A stretch of 64,000 nucleotides of DNA. Source: Boswellia sacra (taxonomy: Eukaryota; Streptophyta; Magnoliopsida; Sapindales; Burseraceae). The notes below the pieces were generated by a model. That model searched no databases, was not told where the DNA came from, and was given only the letters and a program-made list of their open reading frames with translations. This document shows positions 24,246 to 36,282 of this stretch, in pieces. Position numbers and translations under genes: made by a program. How positions within the stretch are numbered: the first letter of the stretch is position 1; each line of letters starts with the position of its first letter. Where the stretch lies: NCBI GenBank assembly GCA_013180625.2, contig SNVD02015901.1:60416-124415 (forward strand), written 5' to 3'.

Positions 24246-27117
24246 TGATAGTTGTCTATTTATATATTATTTTTATATCAATTTGTCTATGTTTCTTTGC
24301 TATATTCCTTGGTATTTTATGTTTTTGTATGGTTTTGATGTTTGTAGGAGCTTTGGAGGAGCTTGCATCAAATTGGACTAAAACCTTTCATTTTCACCTC
24401 TGCCAATCAAAAAATTTCTTAGATTTAATTGTATTGATGTACAATGAATCAGATGATGTGCTATTTACTGTTTGGAAAGCTCTAGAAGTCTAGTTTTTAG
24501 AGAAATCTATGGTTCATGAATCCATATAGTATACTAGAAGTTATAATCAAAATGGTGTGTGTAGTGCAGAATTGTAATTTTACAAATCATTGTAGCATGT
24601 TATTATTCGGGGGCACTATAGCAGGATTACTATAGCAGAGTATATAAACATATTTTAGATTTTCATTTTCATAATAAGAAGGGGAAGAGCCAGTTGGAGG
24701 CTGCCTCTCTTGATTTCTCACATTCCTTAGAGTTCTTGAAGGAGAAAGAAGGCTTAGAAAGAGGAGAAACTATAATCCTAATGAGATTCATCCCTGAAGG
24801 AGATTTTTAAAAGTTTTATTAAGTGTTTTCTTTCCTTTTCATTTTCTAGAATTTCTCTATGTTGTATTATATTTGTGTTGTGTTTGAACATGTGAAACTA
24901 AATCTGATTTGATTGAGGGTGATTTCAAAGCCCTAGATATAGTTTTTGTGAGTTGATTATTCAAGAAATTGTTTTCCAATTCTCCAATTGAAGTTGCTTG
25001 TATTTTCCTGTATTCAATGCTTATGATTGCTTCTTGATTTTATTTGGTTGGCCAACTAAATAGAATTTGGTTGTTGTCTATTGCTAGACTAGAAATCTTG
25101 ATCCATAATTGTCTTGAATTTCTAATCGTTATTAGCAAAATTATCATCGGAGATTACAATTAGAGAATATAACCTAAGTTAAATAATCCGAGCTTGTGTG
25201 TTTATTGTTTAGATCAATCTATCTTTTTATCGTAATGCTTCCATTGAATTAAATTTAGAGAGCTTGTTCTAGGTTGTTTAATGGATAGAGATTGATACAT
25301 TCAAAACTAGCAAGTATACTAGTCGCATAAGTAATAAAGTAATAAGTAAGATATCGTTCCCACAAGGATTGGTTCTAATTAAATTTGTTATTAGACAGCA
25401 ACAATAAGCTAAATTGGGGGGGGGGGGGGGGGGGTTGGGATTTGGGCGGGGTTGGGTTTGGTTGATTGATCAACTAAATGAAATATTAATGCAAATGAAG
25501 AATAACACAACACAAAGTTAAATGGAGTGAGAAATAATCAATGAGAGAAACTTGGTTAAGGGATCATTCTCTCCCACAAGATACGAATTTGCAAATTAAC
25601 CATCGAATTGTCATCCAATTACGACATTGAAATTATCAACCGTAGATAACAACAAGCTCTGTTAACCTAATCTTTCCTTAGTTTGTCATTAAAAAAAACA
25701 AGCTCTTTATTTAATCTCTATCCATTAAACAACTTAGAACATGCTCTCTAAATTTAATTCAATGGAAGTATTACGAAAAGAAAGATAGGTTGATCTAAGC
25801 AATAACCACACAGGTTCGAATTATTTAACTTAGGTTATATTTTTCAATTGCAATCTCTGATCATAATTTTGCTATTAACGATCAGAAATTTAAGATAATT
25901 ACGCATCAAGATTTCTACTCTAGCAATAGACAACAACCAGATTCTATTTAGTTGGCCACCCAAATAAAATCAATAAGCAATCATAAGCATTCAATATGGG
26001 AAAATACAAGCAACTTCAATAGAGAATCGGATAACAATTTCTTGAACAATCAATGCACAAAAACCATATCTAGGGCTTTGAAATCACCCTCAACCAAATC
26101 AGATTTAGTTACACATGTTCAAACACAACATTAATATAATGCAACATAGAGAAATTCCAGAAAATGAAAAGGAAAGGAAAAACTTAGCAAATCCTTTGAA
26201 AATCTCCTTAGGATTGTAGTTCTTCCTCTTTCCAAGCCTTCTTTCTCCTTCAAGAACTCCAATAGATAAGAGAAATCAAGAGAGATAGCCTCTAATTCGT
26301 TCTCCCCCTCCTGCTTGTTATAAAATAAAACCCTAAAATATGTTTATATATTATGCTATAGTAACCTACTACAGTGTCCCGAATAATAACATGCTACAGT
26401 AATTTGTAAAATTACAATTCTACACTTCTCACACCACTTTGATCATAACTTTCAGTACACTAAATGGATTCATGAACCATAAATTTCTCTAGAAAATAGA
26501 CTTCTAGAGCTTTCCAATGGTATATAGCATGTCATTTGGTTCATTGTAATCAATACAATTAAATCTGAGAAGTTGGTTGACTAATAGAGGTGAAAATAAA
26601 GGGTTTTACTCTGATTTTGTGCGAGTTCCTCCAAAACTCCTACAAACATCAAAACCACACAAAAACATAAAAATACCAAGGAATATAGCAAAGAACATAG
26701 ATGAATTGATATGGAAATAATATCTAAATAAACATCTATCAGAGATTAAATAAAAAGCTTGTTTTATTTAACAACAAAGTAAGGAAAGATTGAGGTAACA
26801 GAGCTTGTTGTTATCTATGGTTGATAATTTCAATGTCGTAATTGGCTGACAATTCTATAGTTGATTCACAAATTCATATCTCGTGGCCTTAACCAAGTTT
26901 GTTCCATTGATTATTTCTCACTTCATTTAACTTTGTGTTGTGTTATTCTTATTGCATCTGTATTTCATTTACTTAATCATTCAACAAAACCCCTCATTTA
27001 TTTTATTGTTGCTGTCTAATAACAAATTTAATTAGAATCAATCCTCATGGGAATAATATCTTACTCATCACTTTGTTACTTGTGCGACTAGTATATTTGC
27101 TAGTTTCGAGTGTATCA
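24246..27117 (+). repeat. 3' LTR of Athila element 1, interrupted
   Basis: LTR sequence runs 24246-25292, is interrupted by the inverted solo LTR 25293-26741, and resumes after the duplicated GAGAT at 26747-27117, ending GTATCA. The joined length is about 1.42 kb, matching the 5' LTR. Confidence 0.88.
25293..26741 (-). mobile_element. Inverted Athila solo LTR nested in the 3' LTR
   Basis: This is the reverse complement of the Athila LTR (1449 bp). It starts TGATACATTC and ends ACATCTATCA, flanked by GAGAT at 25288-25292 and 26742-26746. No internal region remains. A G-run at 25417-25434 corresponds to the C-run in the other LTRs. It is the youngest insertion of this nest, since it splits the LTR of an element that itself splits the copia element. 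Confidence 0.92.
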
Positions 27118-29856
27118 CAGGCCGAGACAATATTTTGTTTTCCTAAATCTGTTACTTCAAAGTCTCTTTTCAAGTAGTCAGCAGCTTCTTAGAGCTCTTC
27201 AGAAGTCCCAATTAAATTCATGTCATCGACATATATTGCCATAATAGCAAATCCGGATCCTAATTTCTTTTTGAACACACATGAGCATATAGGAATATTA
27301 ATATATCCTTCCCTAATGAGATACTCACTGAGTCGATTATACAACATTCGCCTAGATTGCTTCAATACATACAACGATATTTGTAATTTGATTGAATATA
27401 CATTTTGAGGATTTGCTTTGTTTGCTTCAGGCAACTTAAATCGTTCAGGGACTTTCATATAAATGTTGGTATCTAAAGCACCATATAAATAGGCAGTAAC
27501 TACATCCATAAAATGCATGTCAAGTCCTTCAGGGACTGACAAACTAATCAAATATTTGAATGTGATTCCATCTATTACTGGTGAATATGTTTCATTATAA
27601 TCGACACCAGGTCTTTGGGAAAATCCTTAAGCCATTAGTCAAGGTTTATATCTAGCAGTCTCAATTTGTTCATTATGTTTTCTTACGAAAAGCTATTTAT
27701 ACCGGACAGGTTTGACGTCTTTAGGTGTCTAAATGACAGATCCAAATACTTTATGTTTTTCTAGAGAAGTCAATTCCGCCTGGATTGCTTCTTTCATTTA
27801 AGCCAATCATGTCTTTATCGACATTCGTCAACAGTGTATGGCTTAGAATCATCATTCATGATTCCAAAGGCTACTGCAAAGAAAATATATTATCGATAAT
27901 TATCTTACTACAATTCCATATTTCCTTTGTATACACATAATTTGTAGCTATTTTTTTATTTGTCTCTTCAAGGACCTTTTCCACTTCAAGGGTTATCACT
28001 TCTGGGATATGTGCCATTTCAAGGGTTCTTGTCATTTCAGGGACTTGTGTCACTTCAGGGCTAACATCTCTTCTGGGACTCGAGCCACTTCAAGGACTAA
28101 TGTCTCTTCTGGGACTTTTGCCCTTCAAGAGTTGATTTAGAAATTGTGAAATTTGATTTTCTCTTTTGGGAATAATATCTTTAGATCCAGACGGTCTACT
28201 ACGCTTCTGGCGTGTAATGGGTAATTTATTTGATGCCTCTTGAGCAAATGGTCCAGAAAGTATCATAACCCTTCCTACAAAATTAGTAGTTGGTATATGA
28301 TATTTAGTCACCTTTGCTACGTTAGTGAATGCATCAAGTAATTTATTAGCAATTCTTTAAAGGTGGATTATCCTTTGCACTTCATTCTCTCACATTGAGT
28401 GGTGCGACGATCCATATGAGATAGATTTGATACATTCCAAGAAATTTATGCCTAACTTCAAGAGGCGTTTTCTCATTCTCTAATTATGAGAAGACTGTCT
28501 CATCAAAATGACTATCTGCAAATCGTGTGATAAAAAGTTCACCAATTAATGGTTCAACATATCTAATAATTGAAGGTGAATTAAAATTAACACAAATACC
28601 TACCTACATTGCGGACCCATTTTGGTGCATTTTGGAGGCTCAATAGGTACTTGCATAGCACAACCAAATATTCTCAAATGAGATATATTAGGTTGATGAC
28701 TAAGAATAAGTTGAGAATGAGAGTATTAATGATAAGTAGTAAGTCGTAGGCGACTTAATGTCGTAGCATGTAAAATAGACCCCAAGTAGAAATATGTAAT
28801 TTTGTACGTAATAATAAAGTTCGAGAAATTACCTAGATTTGCTTAATCCATAATTCTGCTAATCCATTTTGAGCATGAACATATGGAACTGGGTGCTTGA
28901 CATCAATCCCAACTGACATGCAATAGTCATCAAATGTCTGAGATTTAAATTCTCTAGCATTGTCCAAACGTATTGACTTGATTGGGTAGTCTGAGAATTA
29001 TGCCCTTAACCTAATGATTTGTGCAAGCAATTAGTAAAAGCAACGTTATGAGTAGATAATAAACAAACTTGTGACCATCTTGCAGAAGCATCAATTATGA
29101 CTATAAAGTAACGAAATGGTCTACTGAATGGATGAAAAGGTCCACAAATATCCCATTGAATTCTTTGTAAAAATGATGAAGATCAACACCGATTTTAGAA
29201 TAAGATGGTCTCACTACTAATTTTTCTTGTGAATAAGGAACATAGGTATTTTCATTAGACAAAAGAATCTTTAGGTTCTTTAATGAATGTCCATAAGAAT
29301 TTTCAATGATCCTACACTTCATTGTCGATCCTGGATGTCTAAGACCATCATGCCAAAGCATAAAAAACTTTGGGTCAAAAAACTTCTAGTTTATGACCAA
29401 ATAGGCTTCAATGGATTTAATGACTGTATAATACAATCTAGATGATACATCATGAAGCTTTTCCAGTGTTTGCTTCTAGCTAGAGACATTAGAAGTAATA
29501 CAGAGAAATTATGTATTATTTTTATTTGTGGTTTCAATATGATATCCATTATTTCTTATGTCCCTGAAACTGAATAGATTTCTTCTAGATCTACTTGAAT
29601 ACAAAGCATTGTGGATCAATATTTTGGTTCCACTTGCTAATAGGATCACGGTTCTTCTAGAGCCTTCTCTCAGGTTTGCAGATCCTGATAGGGTCTTGCT
29701 TTAGTTTATATCAAGCTCAGAAAATATTTTCTATTTTGAAGGATAGTGTGTGTTGTTGCATTATTAATCAAGCAAAAATCCTCATCATTTGTTATTAGGA
29801 ATGACATCATGTTTCCAAAGCTGAATCCTTTCAAAAAAGAAAATACATTATATAAC
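27118..29856 (-). mobile_element. Decayed copia element, middle part: integrase and reverse transcriptase
   Basis: Read on the - strand, 29361-29101 has an LWHDGLRHPGSTM pre-integrase motif with the usual later Cys residues changed to Tyr. Then come a degenerate integrase and a repetitive linker (28053-27871, phrases of VPEM type). The RT piece at 27551-27189 has FMDVVTAYLYGALD and AIYVDDM, the YVDD catalytic box. The piece starts at CAGGC, the right target site of Athila element 1, and ends at ATAAC, the left target site of Athila element 2. Confidence 0.82.
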
Positions 29857-31266
29857 TGATAGGTGTCTATTTATGTATTACTTTCATATCAATTCGTCTA
29901 TGTTTCTTTGCTATATTCCTTGGTATTTTCATGTTTTTGTGTGGTTTTGATGTTTGTAGGAGTTTTAGAGCAACTTGCACAAAAATGGAGTAAAACCCTT
30001 CATTTTCACCTCTGCTAGTCAACCAATTTCTCAGAGTTGATTGTATCGATATACAATTAACCGGATAACATGCTATATACCATTGAAAAGCTCTCGAAGT
30101 CTATTTTTCGGAGAAATTTACGGTTCACGAATTTATGTAGTGTACCGAAAGTTGTGATAAAAATGGTATGAGAAGTGTATATTTGTAATTCCATATATCA
30201 CTGTAGCATGTTATTAAATACGGAGCACTGTAGCAAGTTCCTGTAGCAGAGTATTTAAACACATTTTAGGGTTTTATTTTCATAACTTGAAGAGGGGAGA
30301 ACGTGGAGGAGGCTGCATCTTTGGATTTCTCTAATCTCTTGGAGTTCTTGAAGGAGATTGAAGGCTTGGAAAGAGGAAGAACTACAAATCCTAAGAGATT
30401 TCATCAAATTTGCTAAGTTTATCATTTCCCTTTCATCTTCTAGAATTTTTATATATTGTATTGTATTTATGACGTTTTTGAACATGTGTAACTGAATCTG
30501 AATTGGTTGAGGGTGATTTCAAAGCCCTTGATATGGTTTTTGTGAGTTGATTGTGCAAGATATTGTTATCCAATTCTCTAATTGAAGTTGCTTGTATTCT
30601 CCCATATTTAATGCTTATGATTGCTTGCTGATTGTATTTGGGTGGCCAACTGAATATAATCTGGTTGTATCTATTGCTAGACTAGAAATCTTGATCCGTA
30701 ATTGTCTTGAATTTCTAATCATTAGTAGCAAAATTGTGATCAGAGATTGCAATTGGAAAATACAACTTAGGTTAAATAATCCGAACCTGTGTGATTATTG
30801 CTTAGATCAACCTATCTTTCTTATCGTAATGCTTCCATTGAATTAAACTTAGAGAGCTTGTTCTAGGTTGTTTAATGGATAGAGATTAAATAAAGAGCCT
30901 GTTTTATTTAACAACAAAGTAAGAAAGATTGGGATAACAGAGCTTGTTGTTATCTACGGTTGATAATTTCAATGGTGTAATTGGATGACAATTCTACAAT
31001 TAATTCGCAAATCTGTATCTTGTGGTAGAGAAGGATCCCTTAACCAGTTTCTCTCATTGATCTTTCATTCAAATTAACTTCTGTTTTGTTATTCTTAATT
31101 TGCATTCTTATTTCATTTAGTTAATCATTCAACAAAACCCCCCCTGTTTAGTTTATCGTTGCTGGAAAATAACGAATTCAATTAGAATCAATCCTCGGGG
31201 GAACGATATCTACTTATCACTTTATTACTTGTGCGACTAGTATACTTGCTAGTTTCGAACGCATCA
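29857..31266 (+). repeat. 5' LTR of Athila element 2
   Basis: 1410 bp, starting TGATAGGTGTC and ending AACGCATCA, with the conserved terminal TG and CA. Confidence 0.9.
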
Positions 31267-31272
31267 AGTTTT

Positions 31273-31290
31273 TGGCGCCGTTGCCGGGGA
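31273..31290 (+). other. Primer-binding site of Athila element 2
   Basis: TGGCGCCGTTGCCGGGGA is complementary to the 3' end of tRNA-Asp and sits 6 bases after the LTR. Confidence 0.9.
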
Positions 31291-31383
31291 TTGATTTTCT
31301 AATCAATTTGTTGTTTTGTTTTTATTGTTAATTCCTATTTTTATTTGTTTGTTTTTCTTTTCTGATTGTTTGTGTTTAGGCAA

Positions 31384-32512
31384 CATGGCAGTAAACTTCC
31401 AACAATTCAATAGCCGATTTGAGCCATAATTACATTGGAGTGTAAATGAGGTAAGCACTCAGAACATTGAACAACAACTTTTTGAGCTAACTTCTCTTGT
31501 GGAAAACATGGCTGTAGGAGATATGCAGAAATCTTATTCATGTGGGATATATTCTACCATGGAGCATCCAATCGACATGTATCCAACTTTACAAGAAGAA
31601 TATATGGAACGAGCCAATGGTATGATCCCTTCTCTAATACTTACAATGCCGGATGGGGAGATCACCATAATTTTAATTAGTGGAATCATCAACCAATCGC
31701 CCCAAATGCCATACCAAATCGGCCACAAGGTTTTAATCAACCTAGAGTGCAGCAACTATTTCAAATGCAACCACCACCAATGCCACAACCAGCACCACAA
31801 CCAACTCCAGAAAACTCAGGTATGTCACTCCAAGATATTGTTAATGCACTTGCCCCTAACACAATGCAATTCCAGCAGGAAAAACTGGGGCAGTATCCAA
31901 ACCTGACAAATCAAATGGGACAATTGGCTACTAGCATGAGCAAATTCGAGGGCCAAGACTCAGAAAAATTATCTTCTCAAACGGTGATCAATCCAAGAGA
32001 GAATGCTTATGTGATAACTTTGCCCAAAATGGAGAGCAATTAGATGTCCTGCCAAAGAAATCACAAACTGATGAAGAAGATGACACCACTTCCACCATGA
32101 ACAAGACATCATCCTTCTAAGGTAAGTCTTAAAACTGCTATTCCTTCTTATGTTACTCCTCCACCTTTCCCTAGCAGATTGGCAAAATTGAAGAAGGAGG
32201 AACAAGAACAAGAAATCCTGGAAACTTCTCACAAAATCGAGGTAAATATACCACTTCTGGATGCTATCGAGCAAGTACCTCGTTATATAAAATGTCTCAA
32301 GGAGTTATGCACCAGCAAGAGAAAGTTAAAAAGAAATGAGAAAGTAAGTGTAGGGGAAAATGTTTCAACTTTTCTACAAAGAAAAATTCCTCCGAAATGC
32401 AAAGATCCAGGTACGTTCACCATTCCATGCACCATTGGTAAAATCAAGTTTGAAAGAGCTATGTTAGATTTAGGAGCATCTATTAATGTCATGCCATATT
32501 CTATTTATGCTT
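31384..32512 (+). pseudogene. Athila gag C-terminus and protease start, degenerate
   Basis: Recognisable pieces are NQMGQLATSMSKF and NPRENAYVIT (about 31905-32030). A protease piece with the motif MLDLGASINVMPYS (about 32460-32505) follows, at which point the reading runs into LTR sequence. The DLGAS motif is intact, unlike in element 1. The 182-codon open frame 32179-32727 therefore spans a deletion junction, and its C-terminal part is antisense-meaningless LTR sequence. Confidence 0.85.
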
Positions 32513-33152
32513 GTATTTGGGCTGGCCAACTGAATATAATCTGGTTGTTATCTATTGCTAGACTAGAAATCTTGATCCATAATTGTCTTGAATTTCTAAT
32601 CATTAGTAGCAAAATTGTGATCAGAGATTGCAATTGGAGAATACAACCTAAGTTAAATAATCCGAGCTTGTGTGATTATTGCTTAGATCAACCTATCTTT
32701 CTTATCGTAATGCATCCATTGAATTAAATTTAGAGAGCTTGTTCTAGGTTGTTTAATGGATAGAGATTAAATAAAGAGCCTGTTTTATTTAACAACAAAG
32801 TAAGGAAAGATTGGGATAACAGAGCTTGTTGTTATCTACGGTTGATAATTTCAATGGTGTAATTGGATGACAATTCTATGATTAATTAGCAAATCCATAT
32901 CTTGTGGCAGAGAAGGATCCCTTAACCAGGTTTCTCTCATTGATTTTTCACTCAAATTAACTTTCTGTTTTGTTATTCTTTATTTGTATTCTTAGTTCAT
33001 TTAGTTAATCATTCAACAAAACCCCCTTATTTAGTTTATTGTTGCTGGAAAATAACAAATTCAATTAGAATCAATCCTCGTAGGAACGATATCTTACTCA
33101 TCACTTTATTACTTGTGCGCGCCTAGTATACTTGCTAGTTTCGAACGCATCA
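32513..33152 (+). repeat. Truncated 3' LTR of Athila element 2
   Basis: Corresponds to the right 45 percent of the LTR, from GTATTTGGG.TGGCCAACTG to the end ATCA. Confidence 0.88.
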
Positions 33153-33440
33153 ATAATATAACATGAAATATGGATATATATATTAACATAAAAACAACAT
33201 GATCAAAACAAAGTAAAACAACAACTAAAGTTTAACTGGTATGGACATCTCCATCACCAATTAAATGGTCTATTTTTCTATCTGGATCAGCAAAGAAATC
33301 TGAGACGTTAAGGTGAGTTAATTGATTTGAGTGATCAGCGAAGTTTGTCTCAACTTCCTTTTCTTTTTCTTTGATACAGGATTGGCAGAGTTCTACTAAA
33401 TATTTGGCCGTATGACAAGTTCGTGACCAATGCCACATCT
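33153..33440 (-). mobile_element. Decayed copia element, gag C-terminus
   Basis: On the - strand it encodes a piece of copia gag with a damaged zinc knuckle (HWSRTCHTAKYLVEL) and NVSDFFADPDRKIDHLIGDG. This matches the gag end that precedes the integrase part at 27118-29856 in this family. The element stops being recognisable near 33440, so the gag N-terminus and 5' LTR are missing. Confidence 0.7.
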
Positions 33441-33709
33441 AGGCTTAAGCATTTGACCTGATGGGTCCAGGGCCCTAGTGAGACCTGTGAGCACGAGGCC
33501 AGGCTTGACCCGCCCCATTGCTCATTAGGGGCAGGTCTGGATCCCAAGGGATGCTGCCCCGGCTAGGGCGGGTCGGAGGCTGGGTCTAGCTTCTAGACCT
33601 ATCTGAAACCCCCCCAACCCCGTATTGAAAAATGGTGTATTTAAAAAATTATAAAATATAGGGACTTATCATAATTTTAAAAAATGATTTGGTGAGTTTT
33701 AATACATAC

Positions 33710-33778
<69 letters not shown>

Positions 33779-34019
33779 GGTGTCTTAAAATTTGATAAAG
33801 AATATAAAAAAAAGTTTTCAAATAGAGTGACTCTACTCCATTAAAATTTCCGTATATAAAGAAGAATTTTAAATGTGGTGGGTCCATTTTAATAAAATAT
33901 TTCTCATAAATTTGTAAATGGTAGGTCCGCTAAAATTTTGTTTGCCCCGCCTCGCCTCGCCCTATTCAGGGGCAATGGACCGGGGCGGGGCAGAAAATAA
34001 TTCAGCAGAGCGAGGATGT
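33441..34019. other. GC-rich patches flanking a TA microsatellite
   Basis: Two GC-rich patches (33450-33560, 33940-33990) with phrases such as cgccccattgctcattaggggc and, roughly inverted, gccctattcaggggcaatgg surround an AT-rich core. This resembles the end structure of a small inverted-repeat element, but no clean terminal repeats or target duplication were found. No gene is seen. Confidence 0.35.
33704..33776. repeat. Compound microsatellite (TACA)n(TA)n(TATG)n
   Basis: About five TACA units, about 23 TA units, then TATG units. The whole is close to self-complementary and could form a hairpin. Confidence 0.9.
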
Positions 34020-35956
34020 GTTGACCCAGGTTATGGCAACCTAAGAGGGGGGGTGATGATGGAATTGTGGTTTTTATTTATTAAAAACGGATGGATTTAG
34101 AAAAACTTTTATTGAACTATCAAAAATTATTTTTAAATCTTTCTTTGAGAATAAATGTGAAGAAGATGAAATTAGAATTTATCAAAGATGCAATCAAAAG
34201 AATAATAATGATGAACAATCACATGTGCAAGTAAATGTAAAGAGGAAAGGGATAGAGAGAGTGCAAACTCAATTTACGTGGTTCGGCAAACCTTGCCTAC
34301 GTCCACGGGCTCCTAGCTCCACGAGCTAAGCTTTCCACTAAGTTGTAGAAATCTTTACAACTTGCTTGATGAACAACCTCACCAAGACTTTTTCCTTCAA
34401 CCCTTGATAACACCACACCAAGAGTTCTTCTTGATGAACAACCTCATCAAGGCAACTTCCTTCAACCCTTGATAACACCACACCAAGAGTTCTTCTTGAT
34501 GAACAACCTCACCAAGGCAACTTCCTTCAACTCTTGATAACACCACACCAAGAGTTCTTCTTGATGAACAACCTCACCAAGGCAACTTCCTTCAACCCTT
34601 GATAACACCACACCAAGAGTTCTTCTTGATGAACAACCTCACCAAGGCAAACTTCCTTCAACTCTTGATAACACCACACCAAGAGTTCTTCTTGATGAAC
34701 AAACTCACCAAGGAAAGAGTTCTCTCAAGGATAACTTTTATCCTTTACAAGAAGATCTCACTCTCACCACAATACAAGAACAAAGAAAATTTTTACAACA
34801 AAAGTACAACTCTCTTCAAAGAGTAGATAAAGAGTATAAAAGCTCTTTAGACTTGATATTTCTTTTGTTTTTTTTTTACTTGATAGATTCTTCTCTTCTT
34901 CTTGCTCTTTGTTGCTGAATGCATGGGAGAAGGGCTCCTTTTATAGGCAAATGGGATGAACTTAATCAAATGAAGACACCAACTACAAATTTTCTGCCAA
35001 CCATAAAAATCGTAATTTTGTCTGCCATTTTTGTCAATGTTCTGTTTGAAATTTGAAAATCTGAAAAACATAAAAGATCTGAATATTTGAATAAGCTTTC
35101 CAACGCATCAAGAATCAAGTCATTTGAATATCTGTAGCTCAAGATATGGCCAAAACACCATTCGGTGCTCAAGTGACTTGATTTTTCTTCCATGTGTCTG
35201 TCCACTGACTTGAATGATAATTCTGTCAGCCTTTCATTTGAAATTGGAATTTCTTCAAAACATAAAAGATCTTCATATTTGAATAAGCTTTCCAAAACAT
35301 TAAGAATCAAAGCAATTGGATATCTCTATCGTAAGATATGGCCAAAACACCATTCGGTGCTTATGTGAGTTGATTTTTCTTCTTTGTGTCAGTCCACCGA
35401 ATTGCATGTCAATTATGTCGGTCTTCTGTTTGAAATTTGAATTTTTTCAAAACATATGAAATGTTTTTCATTAAGTCATCTTTCCAATGCCACAAGAATC
35501 AAGTCATTTTGATTTTTATAGCTCAAGATATGTCCAAAAGAGTATTCAGTGCTCATGTCAGCTGCTTTCATTTGTCTTTCAACTTGCATGATGATTTGGA
35601 CGATCTTACACTTAAAATTTGAATTTCTTTAAAACATATGAAATGTTATAAATTGAGTAAGCTTTCCAAAGGATCAAGAATCACATTATTTGGACATTTG
35701 TAGAGAAATATATGACCAATTGATTGAACATTTCTCATGTGTCACATTCCTTGAATCAAACCTTGTTCTTAAACTTTGGTGCCTTTAACATGTAGTCTTC
35801 TCCTTACCTTCAACACTTCATTTTAATAAGCCTCTTCTTGATTTTAAAATTATTTCAATGATCTTACTCTTGCACATAAATAAACATGTTAGTAAATCTC
35901 AATTAATCAATGTGTATTGTTATCATCAAAATTATCATGTAGCCTTAGGGCTAACA
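34020..35956 (-). repeat. 3' LTR of the SIRE-like copia element
   Basis: 1937 bp. It contains about six units of a 63-bp repeat (34360-34735) against about four in its partner, which accounts for nearly all of the 133-bp length difference. Confidence 0.9.
34360..34735 (-). repeat. 63-bp tandem repeat in the 3' LTR
   Basis: The unit includes caccaagagttcttcttgat and aacctcaccaaggcaacttc. About six copies are present, with one- or two-base differences. Confidence 0.9.
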
Positions 35957-36282
35957 ATCTCCCCCTTTTGGATGATGACAAACCATTGATTGCTTTAAAA
36001 TATAATCTAAAATCAAGAATGAAAATAAAATCAAGATCAAACAAAAAGATGGCACTCGTTATGAATATAAGCAATCCACGTTATGAATATAAGCAATCCA
36101 ACAATTTCTCCCCCTTTTGTTATCATCAAAAAGATTTAATCAAATTAATTACTCCCCCTAAATATATTCTCCCCCTTAACATATGCTACCATTCAAAGAT
36201 TATTATATAAAAACAAAATTAAGACATATCCAACATGCCAAATTCTCTTCTAATTATGCAAAAAATATCTTGACTAAGGGGT

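Larger units (their letters stand above)
17034..27117 (+). mobile_element. Athila (Ty3/gypsy) retrotransposon inserted in the copia element
   Basis: 5' LTR 17034-18476, primer-binding site 18483-18500, gag, protease, RT-RNase H and integrase remnants, purine tract about 24228-24245, then a 3' LTR from 24246 to 27117 that is interrupted by an inverted solo LTR (25293-26741). Flanks CAGAC (17029-17033) and CAGGC (27118-27122) form a 5-bp target duplication with one change. The primer-binding site matches tRNA-Asp, as is typical of Athila. Coding is broken by many stops, several of them TAG where TGG is expected, so the element is old and immobile. Confidence 0.9.
29857..33152 (+). mobile_element. 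Athila element 2, internally deleted
   Basis: A full 5' LTR (29857-31266), an intact primer-binding site and a gag-protease remnant fuse abruptly at about 32512 to the middle of a 3' LTR (32513-33152). Most of pol and the first part of the 3' LTR are missing. Flanks ATAAC (29852-29856) and ATAAT (33153-33157) look like a target duplication with one change. It lies within the copia element between integrase and gag. Confidence 0.88.

Noticed and set aside
30592..30846. 84-codon open frame, near-identical to frames at 32520-32727 and 42411-42626
   Set aside because: The repeated frame lies within Athila LTR sequence; its conservation reflects copies of the LTR, not coding.
33699..33887. Open frame with a poly-Tyr/Ile stretch
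   Set aside because: Translation of the TA microsatellite.
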